A stretch of DNA of 64,000 nt from Bin87 sp965203985 (GTDB lineage Bacteria; Chloroflexota; Dehalococcoidia; Lucifugimonadales; UBA3495), in contig CBDBDS010000013.1 in NCBI GenBank assembly GCA_965203985.1, forward strand, positions 930,001 to 994,000, in the 5' to 3' direction. How positions within the stretch are numbered: position 1 is the stretch's first letter; each line of letters opens with the position of its first letter. The notes beneath the pieces are model-generated. The model saw only the letters and a list, made by a program, of their open reading frames with translations. It did no database searches and had not been told where the DNA came from. Shown piece by piece: positions 48,817-56,837 of the stretch. The position numbers and the translations under genes were made by a program.

Positions 48817-49269
48817 ATGCCGCCCCGAACCCGACGTGAAACGCCAACCCGCCGGGATGCCCGCATCCACAAACATCTGGCCCAGGCCAGGGAATACTGG
48901 ATCAACGCGTCTCTGGAATTGTCCCAAGCGGACGTCTGCCAATCCGGCGAGAAGGGTTGGGGAGCCGTCGCTCAATTGACTAAAGCGGTGGCTACGCTGC
49001 GCGGCTGGGATCACTACGACCACGTGGCAGTTCTGGAAGCAATCACCGTCGTGGCCGGGGAATTGCCGGAGCAGGCGGAGCACATCTACCGCGGCAAGGG
49101 CGCGGCGGAAAGGCTGCACGGCAACTTTTACGAAGTGTACATGACCGCTGACGAAGCCGTGTTCGCATTGGCCGATGCCCGCCCGCTCCTGGAAATTCTC
49201 TGGGACCTGCTGCCCGACGAGTACACGGGCGGCGCAGGTTTCGCCGAATGGGTTGAGAGGGAAGAATAA
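48817..49269 (+). CDS. PaREP1-like protein, tandem copy 2
   Basis: Also 150 residues, two bases after copy 1. N-terminus MPPRTRRETPTRRDARIHKHL matches copy 3; the middle (AQAREYWINASLELSQADVCQSGEKGWGAVAQLTKAV) differs from copies 1 and 3, while the end (DEYTGGAGFAEWVEREE) is like copy 1. The motif ERLHGNFYEVYM is retained. The mosaic pattern suggests gene conversion. Confidence 0.7.
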   Translation: MPPRTRRETPTRRDARIHKHLAQAREYWINASLELSQADVCQSGEKGWGAVAQLTKAVATLRGWDHYDHVAVLEAITVVAGELPEQAEHIYRGKGAAERLHGNFYEVYMTADEAVFALADARPLLEILWDLLPDEYTGGAGFAEWVEREE

Positions 49270-49271
49270 CC

Positions 49272-49724
49272 ATGCCGCCCCGAACCCGACGTGAAACGCC
49301 AACCCGCCGGGATGCCCGCATTCGCAAGCACCTCCCGAAGGCCAAGGAATATTGGTCCAAATGGCCCGCGTATTTGGACGAGGGAGACCTTTGCCAAGCC
49401 GGAGAAAAGGGCTGGGGAGCCGTGTCGCAGATAATTAAAGCCGTTGCAACCCATCGTGGCTGGGTTCATTCCGGCCATGAAGACCTCTTATCCGCCGTCC
49501 GTCAGGTAGCCGACGAATCACCGGATCGGGAAGCAGTCCGGCGCCTCATGGGTTCGGTCGAGCGATTGCACGCCAATTTTTACGAGGCACATTTGGACCG
49601 AACCGATACCGAATACTCGCTTGCCGACGCCGACACGCTCCTCGGTATCCTATGGACACAGCTGCCGTACGAATACACGGAGGGCATGTCGTTTGACGAT
49701 TGGGCCGCCTCGAACGAGAATTGA
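49272..49724 (+). CDS. PaREP1-like protein, tandem copy 3
   Basis: 150 residues, two bases after copy 2. N-terminal half follows copy 1 (HLPKAKEYWSKWPAYLDEGDLCQAGEKGWGAVSQI), and the end (YEYTEGMSFDDWAASNEN) differs from both others. The motif is ERLHANFYEAHL. It ends 3 bp before mnmA on the same strand, so the array may be co-transcribed with the tRNA-modification gene. Confidence 0.7.
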   Translation: MPPRTRRETPTRRDARIRKHLPKAKEYWSKWPAYLDEGDLCQAGEKGWGAVSQIIKAVATHRGWVHSGHEDLLSAVRQVADESPDREAVRRLMGSVERLHANFYEAHLDRTDTEYSLADADTLLGILWTQLPYEYTEGMSFDDWAASNEN

Positions 49725-49727
49725 AGT

Positions 49728-50872
49728 ATGAGTGTCGTTGCCGGCCATACCATTCCCAACCGCGTCGTCGTCGCCATGAGCGGCGGCGTGGACTCTTCAG
49801 TTGCCGCGCTGCTGCTGCACCGGCAGGGCTATGACGTCATCGGCGTGACGATGAAGCTGTACGACATCGATCAGGCCGACCTGCCCGAATACTATCGTGG
49901 CTGCTGCACGCTGGACGACGTGGAGGACGCTAGGGCGGTTTGCCGTATCCTGGGCGTGCCCCACTACGTGTTGAACGTGCAGCGGGAGTTCCGCGCCTTC
50001 GTCATCGACTATTTCCGCCGGGAGTACGAGAACGGGCGGACGCCTCACCCGTGCATCGCGTGCAACGACAAGATCAAGTTCAGCTTTCTGGCCCAGCGGG
50101 CACAGATGCTGCAGGCGTCGTACGTCGCCACCGGCCACTACGCGCGCATCGAGGGCGACGGGGCCGGCGGGTGGGCACTGCGGCGCGGCGTTGACGCGGA
50201 CAAGGACCAGTCCTACGTGCTGTTCGGCATGCGTCAGGAGCAGTTGGCGGCGACGCTGATGCCGGTGGGTCACTACCCCAAGACGGAGATACGCCGGCTG
50301 GCCGATGGAGGCGGGGTTCCCCAACGCGGACAAGCCGGACAGCCAGGACATCTGCTTCATCCCCACCGGCGATTACCGTGAGTTCCTGCGTGAGCGCACC
50401 GACGAAGCGGCCCGGCGACATCGTGGACGCCGCCGGCAACGTCCTGGGACAGCACGAGGGCATCCAGTACTTCACCGTGGGCCAGCGACGCGGCCTCGGG
50501 CTTTCCGGCGGGCCGCCGCGTTTCGTGATCCGGCTGGAACCGGACACGCGCCAGGTGGTGGTGGGTTCCGAAACCGACCTGTACCAGGGCACTCTGTACG
50601 CCGATTCGGTGTCGTGGGTGTCCGGAGTTGCTCCAGTCGGCCCAGTGGATGTGACCGTCAAGATACGCTACAAGTTCGCGGAGGCTCCGGCGACGGTGAC
50701 TGCCGTCGGTGACGGCGCGCTGGTTCGGTTCCGGGAGCCGCAACGGGCGATTACCCCCGGTCAGGCCGCGGTGTTCTACCGTGGCGACACGGTGCTGGGT
50801 GGTGGTCCTATCGCGGGCGCGCAGGCGGCCGAGAGCGGCACGGCTACCGGCACCGCGCTGGTCAATGCCTGA
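49728..50872 (+). pseudogene. mnmA: tRNA 2-thiouridylase MnmA with two frameshifts
   Basis: The PP-loop VVVAMSGGVDSSVAALLL and the catalytic-Cys motif HPCIACNDKIKF lie in the first frame (49728 to about 50305). The second frame (from about 50305) holds EAGFPNADKPDSQDICFIP with the second catalytic Cys and REFLRERTDEAAR; the third frame (from about 50400) holds PGDIVDAAGNVLGQHEGIQYFTVGQRRGLG to the stop at 50872. Each shift is one extra base: near 50307 (GATGGAG) and near 50420 (GCGGCCCGGCG). MnmA makes s2U34 in tRNA and is rarely dispensable, so base-call errors are possible. Confidence 0.85.
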
Positions 50873-51506
50873 CCTTTCCCTGGAAGCGAATTTTCGCGCC
50901 CAAGGCTATCGCCTGATCGCCGGCGTGGACGAGGCCGGGCGCGGGCCGCTGGCCGGGCCGGTGGCGGCCGCCGCCGTAATCCTGCCTCCGGACCTGACGG
51001 GCGATGAGCCGTGGCTGGCGGCAATCGACGACAGCAAGCGGCTGTCGGAACGGCGGCGGACGGAGGCCGCAGCATTGATACGAGAGAACTCCCTGGCTTG
51101 CGCAGTGGAACTGATCTCACCCGAGATAATCGACCACATCGGCATCGGCCAGGCCGTGATCAGAGCGATGCTGGCGGCGGTGGACCGTCTGCGGCCGGCG
51201 CCGCACGCTCTGCTGATGGACTGGGTGCCCATCAAGGAGTGCCCGCTGCCGCATCAGACCGTGGTCAAGGGAGATGGGAAGTCGCTGTCGATAGCGGCCG
51301 CCAGCATCCTGGCGAAGGTGGTCCGCGATGAGTTGATGGTTCGCGCAGAGGGCTGCTACCCGGGCTACGGGTTCGCCAGGCACAAGGGCTATGCCACGCG
51401 GGCGCACCTGCGCTGTCTTGCCGAGTTGGGACCGTCGCCGATACACCGCAGGTCCTTCAGCCCGCTGCGACAGGGGCGGCTGCCATCAGATGCCGACACC
51501 CGATGA
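50865..51506 (+). CDS. rnhB: Ribonuclease HII
   Basis: The 213-residue protein starts at ATG 50865, overlapping the mnmA stop by 8 bp. The first catalytic Asp-Glu is in IAGVDEAGRGPLAGPV; DDSKRLSERRR, HALLMDWVPIK and VKGDGKSLSIAAASILAKVVRD follow as in RNase HII, ending HKGYATRAHLRCLAELGPSPIHRRSFSPL. It removes ribonucleotides from DNA and RNA primers. It is followed by yraN with a 17-bp overlap. Confidence 0.93.
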   Translation: MPDLSLEANFRAQGYRLIAGVDEAGRGPLAGPVAAAAVILPPDLTGDEPWLAAIDDSKRLSERRRTEAAALIRENSLACAVELISPEIIDHIGIGQAVIRAMLAAVDRLRPAPHALLMDWVPIKECPLPHQTVVKGDGKSLSIAAASILAKVVRDELMVRAEGCYPGYGFARHKGYATRAHLRCLAELGPSPIHRRSFSPLRQGRLPSDADTR

Positions 51507-51894
51507 TCCTCGGGAAGAACCGGCGCTCTCCTCGCGGCGGATTGGCGCGATCGGCGAGGAGTTGGCGCGGCATCACCTTGAGGCCAAGGGGTACCGCGTC
51601 GTAGCGACCAACTATCGCTGCCGGTGGGGCGAGATCGACCTGGTCGCCCGCGACGGTCGGGAGTGGGTGTTCGTCGAGGTGCGCACTCGCCGGAGCGGGA
51701 CCTACGGCGGACCGGAGGAGTCGATCACGCCGGGCAAAGCGCGGCGTCTCGCCTTGACGGCGCAGGACTTTTTCACCCAGGGACGAACCACATCCGAGGA
51801 ACCGGAGTGGCGTATTGACTTGGTAGCCATTCGGCTTGGCCCTGGCCGGCGCGTGCTCAGCATTCGACATCTGGAAAACGTCGTTGCCGGGTAG
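51490..51894 (+). CDS. yraN: YraN (UPF0102) family endonuclease-like protein
   Basis: The 134-residue protein has the UPF0102 core RIGAIGEELARHHLEAKGY, then WGEIDLVARDGREWVFVEVRTR, with the PD-(D/E)XK Asp and the E-x-R at the usual positions, and GPEESITPGKARRLALTA. It overlaps the rnhB end by 17 bp. YraN beside rnhB is common in bacteria. Function is uncertain; DNA repair or recombination is suspected. Confidence 0.9.
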   Translation: MPTPDDPREEPALSSRRIGAIGEELARHHLEAKGYRVVATNYRCRWGEIDLVARDGREWVFVEVRTRRSGTYGGPEESITPGKARRLALTAQDFFTQGRTTSEEPEWRIDLVAIRLGPGRRVLSIRHLENVVAG

Positions 51895-51959
51895 CCGCTG
51901 GACGCTGATATAATTCGCAGCACAAATATTGCGTGAACTGCTCCGTTGCGAGGTTCGCC

Positions 51960-52733
51960 GTGACCACCAAACCGATCCCCGGCTTCCCGACCGCCGGCCC
52001 TCCGGCAACCGGCCTGACCCCGTTGCCCGACCCGCCCAAGCGGCCCGACGCCATGAAGCAACGCCGACACATTGCCAAGGCCGACCAGGTTTTGCGCAGC
52101 CACAACCGTCACCGCCGCGACGTACTGGTGTCGGGAGAAGGCTACCTCTGTTATGAGGCCCGGGAGGCGCGCCGTTCACCCCGTCCGGATTGCGTCGTTT
52201 CCTTCGGTTTGTCCATTTCCCCCGATATTATCGAGGAAGTCGCCAACGGCTACGTAATAAGCGAGGTCGGCAAGCCACCGGAGTTTGTGCTGGAGGTGGC
52301 ATCGGAAAGCACCGGGGAACGTGATTACACCGTCAAGCGTGAGAGCTACGCCCGCTTCAACGTCAATGAATATTGGCGGTTTGACTATACCGGCGGTCGT
52401 TTCCACGATGCGCCCCTGGCCGGCGACCGTTTGGTAGAGGGCAGGTACGAGCCCATCCCGGTTGAAGAGGGGGCCGACGGCATCATTCGCGGCTACAGCG
52501 AAGAGTTGGAGCTTGAGCTGCACTGGAGTTCTGGACAGCTGCGGTTTTGGAACCCGGCGACCGGAGAATATCTGCCAGACCTGATTGAAGCCCTGGCAGC
52601 GTTAGACTTGGCCGAGTTGGAACGGGACGCCGCCATAACCCAGCGGGACGCCGCCATAACCCAACGGGACGCCGCCCTGGCGCGCATACAGGAACTGGAG
52701 GCAGAATTGGGCCGCCTCCAACCTGAAGATTAG
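51960..52733 (+). CDS. Uma2 family protein with heptad-repeat tail
   Basis: The protein is 257 residues from GTG 51960 (GCGAGG six bases upstream); the frame is open to ATG 51933. Core motifs: RPDCVVSFG, FVLEVASESTGERD and FNVNEYWRFDYTGG. The C-terminal coiled coil has the 7-residue unit RDAAITQ repeated three times from a 21-bp DNA repeat. The Asp of the first motif is shifted (PDCVVSF), as in other long Uma2 paralogues here. Confidence 0.82.
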   Translation: MTTKPIPGFPTAGPPATGLTPLPDPPKRPDAMKQRRHIAKADQVLRSHNRHRRDVLVSGEGYLCYEAREARRSPRPDCVVSFGLSISPDIIEEVANGYVISEVGKPPEFVLEVASESTGERDYTVKRESYARFNVNEYWRFDYTGGRFHDAPLAGDRLVEGRYEPIPVEEGADGIIRGYSEELELELHWSSGQLRFWNPATGEYLPDLIEALAALDLAELERDAAITQRDAAITQRDAALARIQELEAELGRLQPED

Positions 52734-52836
52734 CCGGCCCAATGCGGCGGTTGACTGTACCATCCGCTGCTAATAGACTAATTTCCGCCTCGCTGCGGAC
52801 CCTCCAATCGCAGCGTCAAGCACTGGTGTCACCGCC

Positions 52837-53367
52837 ATGTCTATCGATCTCGCCGAACATATCCGGAACGTGCCCGACTTCCCGATCCACGGGGTGCAGT
52901 TCAAGGACATCACTTCGCTGCTGCTCTCGCCGGACGCATTCAACGAGACCATCGACCGGATGGTGAAGCTGGCAGGTCAAACGGACATTGACTGCCTGGC
53001 TGCCGTCGATTCCCGCGGTTTCATCTTCGCCGCCCCGATGGCGGCGCGGATGGGATTGCCGCTGGTGCTGCTGCGCAAGGCGGGCAAGCTTCCCGGCGCT
53101 ACCCTGTCCTACGAGTACAGCCTGGAATATGGGCAGGCTGCGCTGGAAGTCCATGCTGAAGACGTGCCGCCGGGGGCCCGCGTGCTGATCATAGACGATC
53201 TGGTGGCCACAGGGGGCAGCCTCGAAGCTGCCGCCAAGCTCATCGAAAAAGCCGGCGGCTCCACGGCCGGCATCGGCGTAGTGATTGAACTCATTGGCCT
53301 GGGAGGCCGGGAAGCCCTGGCCGGTTATGATCTGTTTTCCCTGGTCACATTCGAAGTTGACGAATAG
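52837..53367 (+). CDS. apt: Adenine phosphoribosyltransferase
   Basis: The 176-residue enzyme begins MSIDLAEHIRNVPDFPIHGVQFKDI, the Apt pattern, and has the PRPP-binding motif VLIIDDLVATGGSLEAAAKL. Base-recognition residues SRGFIF and RKAGKLPG are present. It converts adenine plus PRPP to AMP, salvaging the adenine released by MTA phosphorylase (61194). The segment LEYGQAALEVHAEDV is normal for the family. Confidence 0.95.
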   Translation: MSIDLAEHIRNVPDFPIHGVQFKDITSLLLSPDAFNETIDRMVKLAGQTDIDCLAAVDSRGFIFAAPMAARMGLPLVLLRKAGKLPGATLSYEYSLEYGQAALEVHAEDVPPGARVLIIDDLVATGGSLEAAAKLIEKAGGSTAGIGVVIELIGLGGREALAGYDLFSLVTFEVDE

Positions 53368-53409
53368 GCCGCAAGCGCCATTTGCAGCGTACTCAGGAGG
53401 ATTTTCCCA

Positions 53410-54282
53410 ATGGCAGAACAAGCAACCATCGGCAACGTAAAAGTTACCGCCGTAATCGACATGGTCCCGCCGCCGCGCGAGCCCTCGGCGATGTTCCCCG
53501 ACGTCCCTGACTCCGCCTGGGCGGACTACCAGGACACCCTGGAAAACGGGCAGCTCCAGCTTTATTACGGCGTGTTCCTTCTGAATACCTCGGAGCACGT
53601 CATCCTGGTGGACACCGGCATGGGCCCCGGCCCGCACCCCGACCGCGGCAATGTCACCGGGAACCTGTACGAAGAGCTGCGGCCGCACCTGGAGTCCAAC
53701 GTGGGCGTGAACAACACCAACGTCGGCCCCAGCGACTCGGTGAACTACATCATCCACACGCACCTGCACGGCGACCACGTGGGCTGGAACCTGCGCTACT
53801 CCGGCGGTATGCCGGCGCCCAACTTCCGCCGCGCCCGCTACGTCATGTCGCGGGCCGACCACGACTACTTCACGTCGGATGCGGGTCGCCAAATGTACCC
53901 GTACATCGACCGCCAGGTGATGCCGCTGCGCCGCTTGCGCCTCCAGCAGATTCTGGAGGAGCCCGAGCACACCATCAGCGATGAGATCTCCATCGCGCCC
54001 GCGCCGGGTCACACCCCGGGCCACCAGGTGGTGCTGATCAACTCCAACGGCCAGCGCGGTGTGGTCATGGGCGACGTGCTGCACACCATCGCGCAGGTAT
54101 CCGAGCCGAGCTGGTGCGCCGGCGTTGACACCGACAAGGAGCAGTCCGCCGCGTCGCGCGCTCGATTGCTGGACGCCGCCGAGCAAGGAGACTGGACCAT
54201 TTGCGCCGGACACTTCCCGCCGGGCAAGCAGATCGGCAAGATCGCCCGCGTTGACGGCAAACGGGTCTGGCAACCGCTCTAA
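53410..54282 (+). CDS. MBL fold metallo-hydrolase
   Basis: The 290-residue protein has the metallo-beta-lactamase motif HTHLHGDHVGW, the Asp ligand at ILVDTGMG, APGHTPGHQVVL with the next His, and VVMGDVLH (Asp). AGGAGG precedes ATG 53410. These zinc enzymes hydrolyse lactones, thioesters or phosphodiesters. No specific substrate is evident. A stem-loop follows the stop. Confidence 0.9.
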   Translation: MAEQATIGNVKVTAVIDMVPPPREPSAMFPDVPDSAWADYQDTLENGQLQLYYGVFLLNTSEHVILVDTGMGPGPHPDRGNVTGNLYEELRPHLESNVGVNNTNVGPSDSVNYIIHTHLHGDHVGWNLRYSGGMPAPNFRRARYVMSRADHDYFTSDAGRQMYPYIDRQVMPLRRLRLQQILEEPEHTISDEISIAPAPGHTPGHQVVLINSNGQRGVVMGDVLHTIAQVSEPSWCAGVDTDKEQSAASRARLLDAAEQGDWTICAGHFPPGKQIGKIARVDGKRVWQPL

Positions 54283-54302
54283 TCCCGCAATGGCGACACG
54301 GC

Positions 54303-54345
54303 AGGGGCGAATGATTATTCGCCCCTAGCCATCTATTATTATTGT
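54303..54345 (+). terminator. Stem-loop of R4 type after the MBL gene
   Basis: AGGGGCGAAT pairs with ATTCGCCCCT over 10 bp with a GATT loop, followed by a T/A-rich run (TCTATTATTATTGTTTG). It starts 21 bp after the stop. The sequence resembles stem-loops at 13327 and 40163. Confidence 0.6.
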
Positions 54346-54377
54346 TTGTCTTTGTATCCCGTGACGGGGGTAATCCG

Positions 54378-55163
54378 ATGACCGCGCCCCAAATCGCCCG
54401 GCCTGAAAAATCCCGGCCGCCCGAACCCGACGACGGCGTGTATTACCCCATGGCCTGCGACGTACTGCCTCCAGAGGGAATGATACATTTCGTGCCGCAA
54501 TCCTACATGCAGTCCGCTCTGGAGACTTGGCTGGACGACTCCGACACGTTGGTTGCCAGCCAGATGTTCATTTACTACGAGCCTGGCAACCCGTCCGTCT
54601 CCGTATCCCCGGACGTGTACGTCATACCCGGGGTGGGCAGCGACCAGCGCCGCTCCTATTTTCTGTGGTTGGAGCATCAGGTTCCGACGTTCGCAATGGA
54701 AGTGACGTCGCCGAGCACCCACCGCAGAGACCGGGCGTTCAAGCGCGACCTGTACGAAAGTTGGGGCGTGCTGGAATACTGGCAATACGATCCGTATGGC
54801 ATCTACCTGACGCCTTTGTTGCGGGGCAACCGGCTGGTGAACGGACGGTACCGGTCAATCCCGGTTGAGGTTGCCCCGGACAACAGCTTGTGCGTTGGTT
54901 ACAGCGAGTTGCTGAAACTGGAACTGCGCGCCCGCCGGGAGTGGTTCCGTTTCCGTGACCCGGTTACCGGGGATATCATCCGCAACCGGCAGGAAATGGA
55001 GCGAGAATACCGAGTGTCGGAGCGCGAGCGTTTCGCCGCAGAGCGAGCCCGCTTCGCCGCCGAGGAGGCTTTGCATCAGGAGCGCGGCGCGCGGCTGGAA
55101 ATGGAAAACCTTTTGCGACAGCACGGCATTGAACCGCCGGCCTCGGGAGGCGCGTCGCCATGA
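54378..55163 (+). CDS. Uma2 family protein, divergent, with coiled-coil tail
   Basis: The 261-residue protein starts at ATG 54378 (GGGGGTAA upstream). Core motifs are SPDVYVIPG, FAMEVTSPSTHRRDRAFKRDLYESWGVLEYWQYDP. The tail is a long Glu/Arg coil (RERFAAERARFAAEEALHQERGARLEMENLL). Its ATGA overlap with the next gene indicates translational coupling. The acidic residues of the presumed nuclease site are kept. Confidence 0.82.
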   Translation: MTAPQIARPEKSRPPEPDDGVYYPMACDVLPPEGMIHFVPQSYMQSALETWLDDSDTLVASQMFIYYEPGNPSVSVSPDVYVIPGVGSDQRRSYFLWLEHQVPTFAMEVTSPSTHRRDRAFKRDLYESWGVLEYWQYDPYGIYLTPLLRGNRLVNGRYRSIPVEVAPDNSLCVGYSELLKLELRARREWFRFRDPVTGDIIRNRQEMEREYRVSERERFAAERARFAAEEALHQERGARLEMENLLRQHGIEPPASGGASP

Positions 55164-55882
55164 CGCAGTTGCGCAACCTATTTGAGCGAATTGAAGCCGG
55201 AAGCGGCCCGTCGTTGGGGTTTGGGTCCACCCAGTCCTCGCGGTTGCCCGGGATGGCTCTGATCGCCCGCTGCTCGGGAGACATTACGGCCGCGTTGGCC
55301 GCCACCGATGGGTCGGCTGACGCCTGCGTGATCTTCGCTCCCGGACTTGCGCCGGACCAGGTTCCGGAAGTGGGTGATCGCATCTGGGGCGCCGGCGGCG
55401 TACCGATGCAGCCGGAGATCGTGCAGGCCTGGCGTGACGCCGGCGCGGATTTCACCGTGTCTCCCTTTGCCAGCGCGCTGGTGGACGCCATCGACCTGTC
55501 CGACCGCCAGATGACCCACGGGGCGCGGATCCCGGACGATGTGGATGATCAAATGTGGCGGATCCTCGCCGGTATCCCGTTAGATTTCCTGGTGCTGGAT
55601 AAGTCGGCCATGACGGGGCCCTGGACTCTGCCGGACCTGGGCGGGGTGGCGGACGCCGCCCGCCGCGCGGAGAAATACCTGGTGGTGCGCATCGGCCCTC
55701 GTCCCTCCGCCAACGAGTTGCTCGGTCTGCGTCAGGCCGGAGCCGTGGCCATCGTCGCGGAGGCCAACGATCATGGAGCGGATGGCCTGGCCGCCATCAA
55801 GGCCGATTTGATGGCACTGCCCCGGGCGCAGCCGGCCGCGCGGCCCGGGCGACGGTCCGGTCTGGAAAGCACCGCTACGTGA
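55160..55882 (+). CDS. Unknown, barrel-like protein upstream of site-2 protease
   Basis: The 240-residue protein alternates beta strands and helices (MALIARCSGDITAAL, ACVIFAPGLAP, FLVLDKSAM, YLVVRIGP, AVAIVAEANDHG), suggesting an alpha/beta barrel. I do not recognise the family. It starts in the end of the Uma2 gene (ATGA) and its stop overlaps the site-2 protease start (GTGA). No catalytic signature was identified. Confidence 0.6.
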   Translation: MTQLRNLFERIEAGSGPSLGFGSTQSSRLPGMALIARCSGDITAALAATDGSADACVIFAPGLAPDQVPEVGDRIWGAGGVPMQPEIVQAWRDAGADFTVSPFASALVDAIDLSDRQMTHGARIPDDVDDQMWRILAGIPLDFLVLDKSAMTGPWTLPDLGGVADAARRAEKYLVVRIGPRPSANELLGLRQAGAVAIVAEANDHGADGLAAIKADLMALPRAQPAARPGRRSGLESTAT

Positions 55883-56577
55883 TTCTCCAGAGCCTCGACC
55901 TGCTGCGGGAAAACCCGGCAGCGTTCGTCCTGGTGATCGGTATCGGGCTGCTGGGCCTGATCATCGGGTTCACCGTCCATGAGTTCAGCCACGCGCTGAC
56001 GTCCCACATTGAAGGTGACGACACTGCCCGGCGGATGGGGCGGCTGACTTTCAACCCCATCAAGCACATTGACCTGCTGGGGTTCATACTGCTGCTGGTG
56101 GTGGGGTTCGGCTGGGCCAAGCCGGTGCAGGTGGACCCCTACAACCTGCGGCACGGTCGCTTCGGGATGTCGATGGTGGCCCTGGCCGGCCCGCTGTCGA
56201 ACTTTGTGCTGGCGTTCGCGCTGGGACTGGTGTTCCGCCTGGATCTACTGCCGGTAGTCACGGACACGAGGTTTGTATCCGGGATCGTGGACATCCTGGG
56301 TTTCGCCGCGTTCCTGGCGATATTCTTCAACCTGATCCTGGGGATATTCAACATGATCCCGCTGCCACCCCTGGATGGCAGCAAAGTGGTGGGTGGCCTG
56401 TTGCCCGGGTCGCTCTACCAGTCGTACCTGCAGTTTGAGCGGTACGGCTGGATACCCCTGATTGCCTTGATCGGGGTGAACCTTTTTCTGAGCTATGCCT
56501 TCGGCATCAACTTCCTGGGTCGGATCCTCATCCAGCCGGCGTTGTTCGTGTTCCGGCTGGCGACCGGGGTGGGGTGA
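55879..56577 (+). CDS. Site-2 protease family (M50) membrane metalloprotease
   Basis: The 232-residue protein has the zinc site HEFSH in FTVHEFSHAL, the conserved NPIKHIDLLGF and the later N-x-x-P-x-P-x-x-D-G motif in NMIPLPPLDGSKVV. About six hydrophobic segments are present. Site-2 proteases cut membrane-bound regulators within the bilayer. It starts at GTG 55879, coupled to the preceding unknown gene. The cluster Uma2, unknown and M50 is thus co-translated. Confidence 0.9.
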   Translation: MILQSLDLLRENPAAFVLVIGIGLLGLIIGFTVHEFSHALTSHIEGDDTARRMGRLTFNPIKHIDLLGFILLLVVGFGWAKPVQVDPYNLRHGRFGMSMVALAGPLSNFVLAFALGLVFRLDLLPVVTDTRFVSGIVDILGFAAFLAIFFNLILGIFNMIPLPPLDGSKVVGGLLPGSLYQSYLQFERYGWIPLIALIGVNLFLSYAFGINFLGRILIQPALFVFRLATGVG

Positions 56578-56579
56578 AT

Positions 56580-56686
56580 TGTCAGAAGCAGGATTTGCCG
56601 GATTTGAGGATTTACAGGATTAGCACTTACTCCGAAACCAATGCAATCCTGTGCATCCTATAATCCTGGAAATCCTGCTTCTGACA
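56580..56686. repeat. Dispersed inverted repeat R2, copy 1
   Basis: Inverted ends TGTCAGAAGCAGGATT and AATCCTGCTTCTGACA enclose a series of GGATT/AATCC words. Related copies are at 57549-57659 and 62096-62202. It starts directly after the site-2 protease stop. Confidence 0.8.
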
Positions 56687-56700
56687 ACAATCTGCGGCCG

Positions 56701-56837
56701 CTCACGCGTACTCAGTTTGTCATCGCGAGGAGCGCAGCGACGTGGCGATCTCGTTCCCGTGGCGGTATCCGTTGCCCTGACGAGATTGCCGCGCTGCGCT
56801 CGCAATGACAGTTTGAGTGAAACTGGGTAGGTGTGCG
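56701..56837. repeat. Dispersed inverted-repeat element R1, copy 3
   Basis: Same structure as the copy at 13380: GCGTACTCAGTTTGTCATCG at left, inner arms GGAGCGCAGCGACGTGG and GCCGCGCTGCGCTCGCAATG, and a right end AACTGGGTAGG. It directly borders the 3' end of the PPOX-like gene. Confidence 0.8.
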
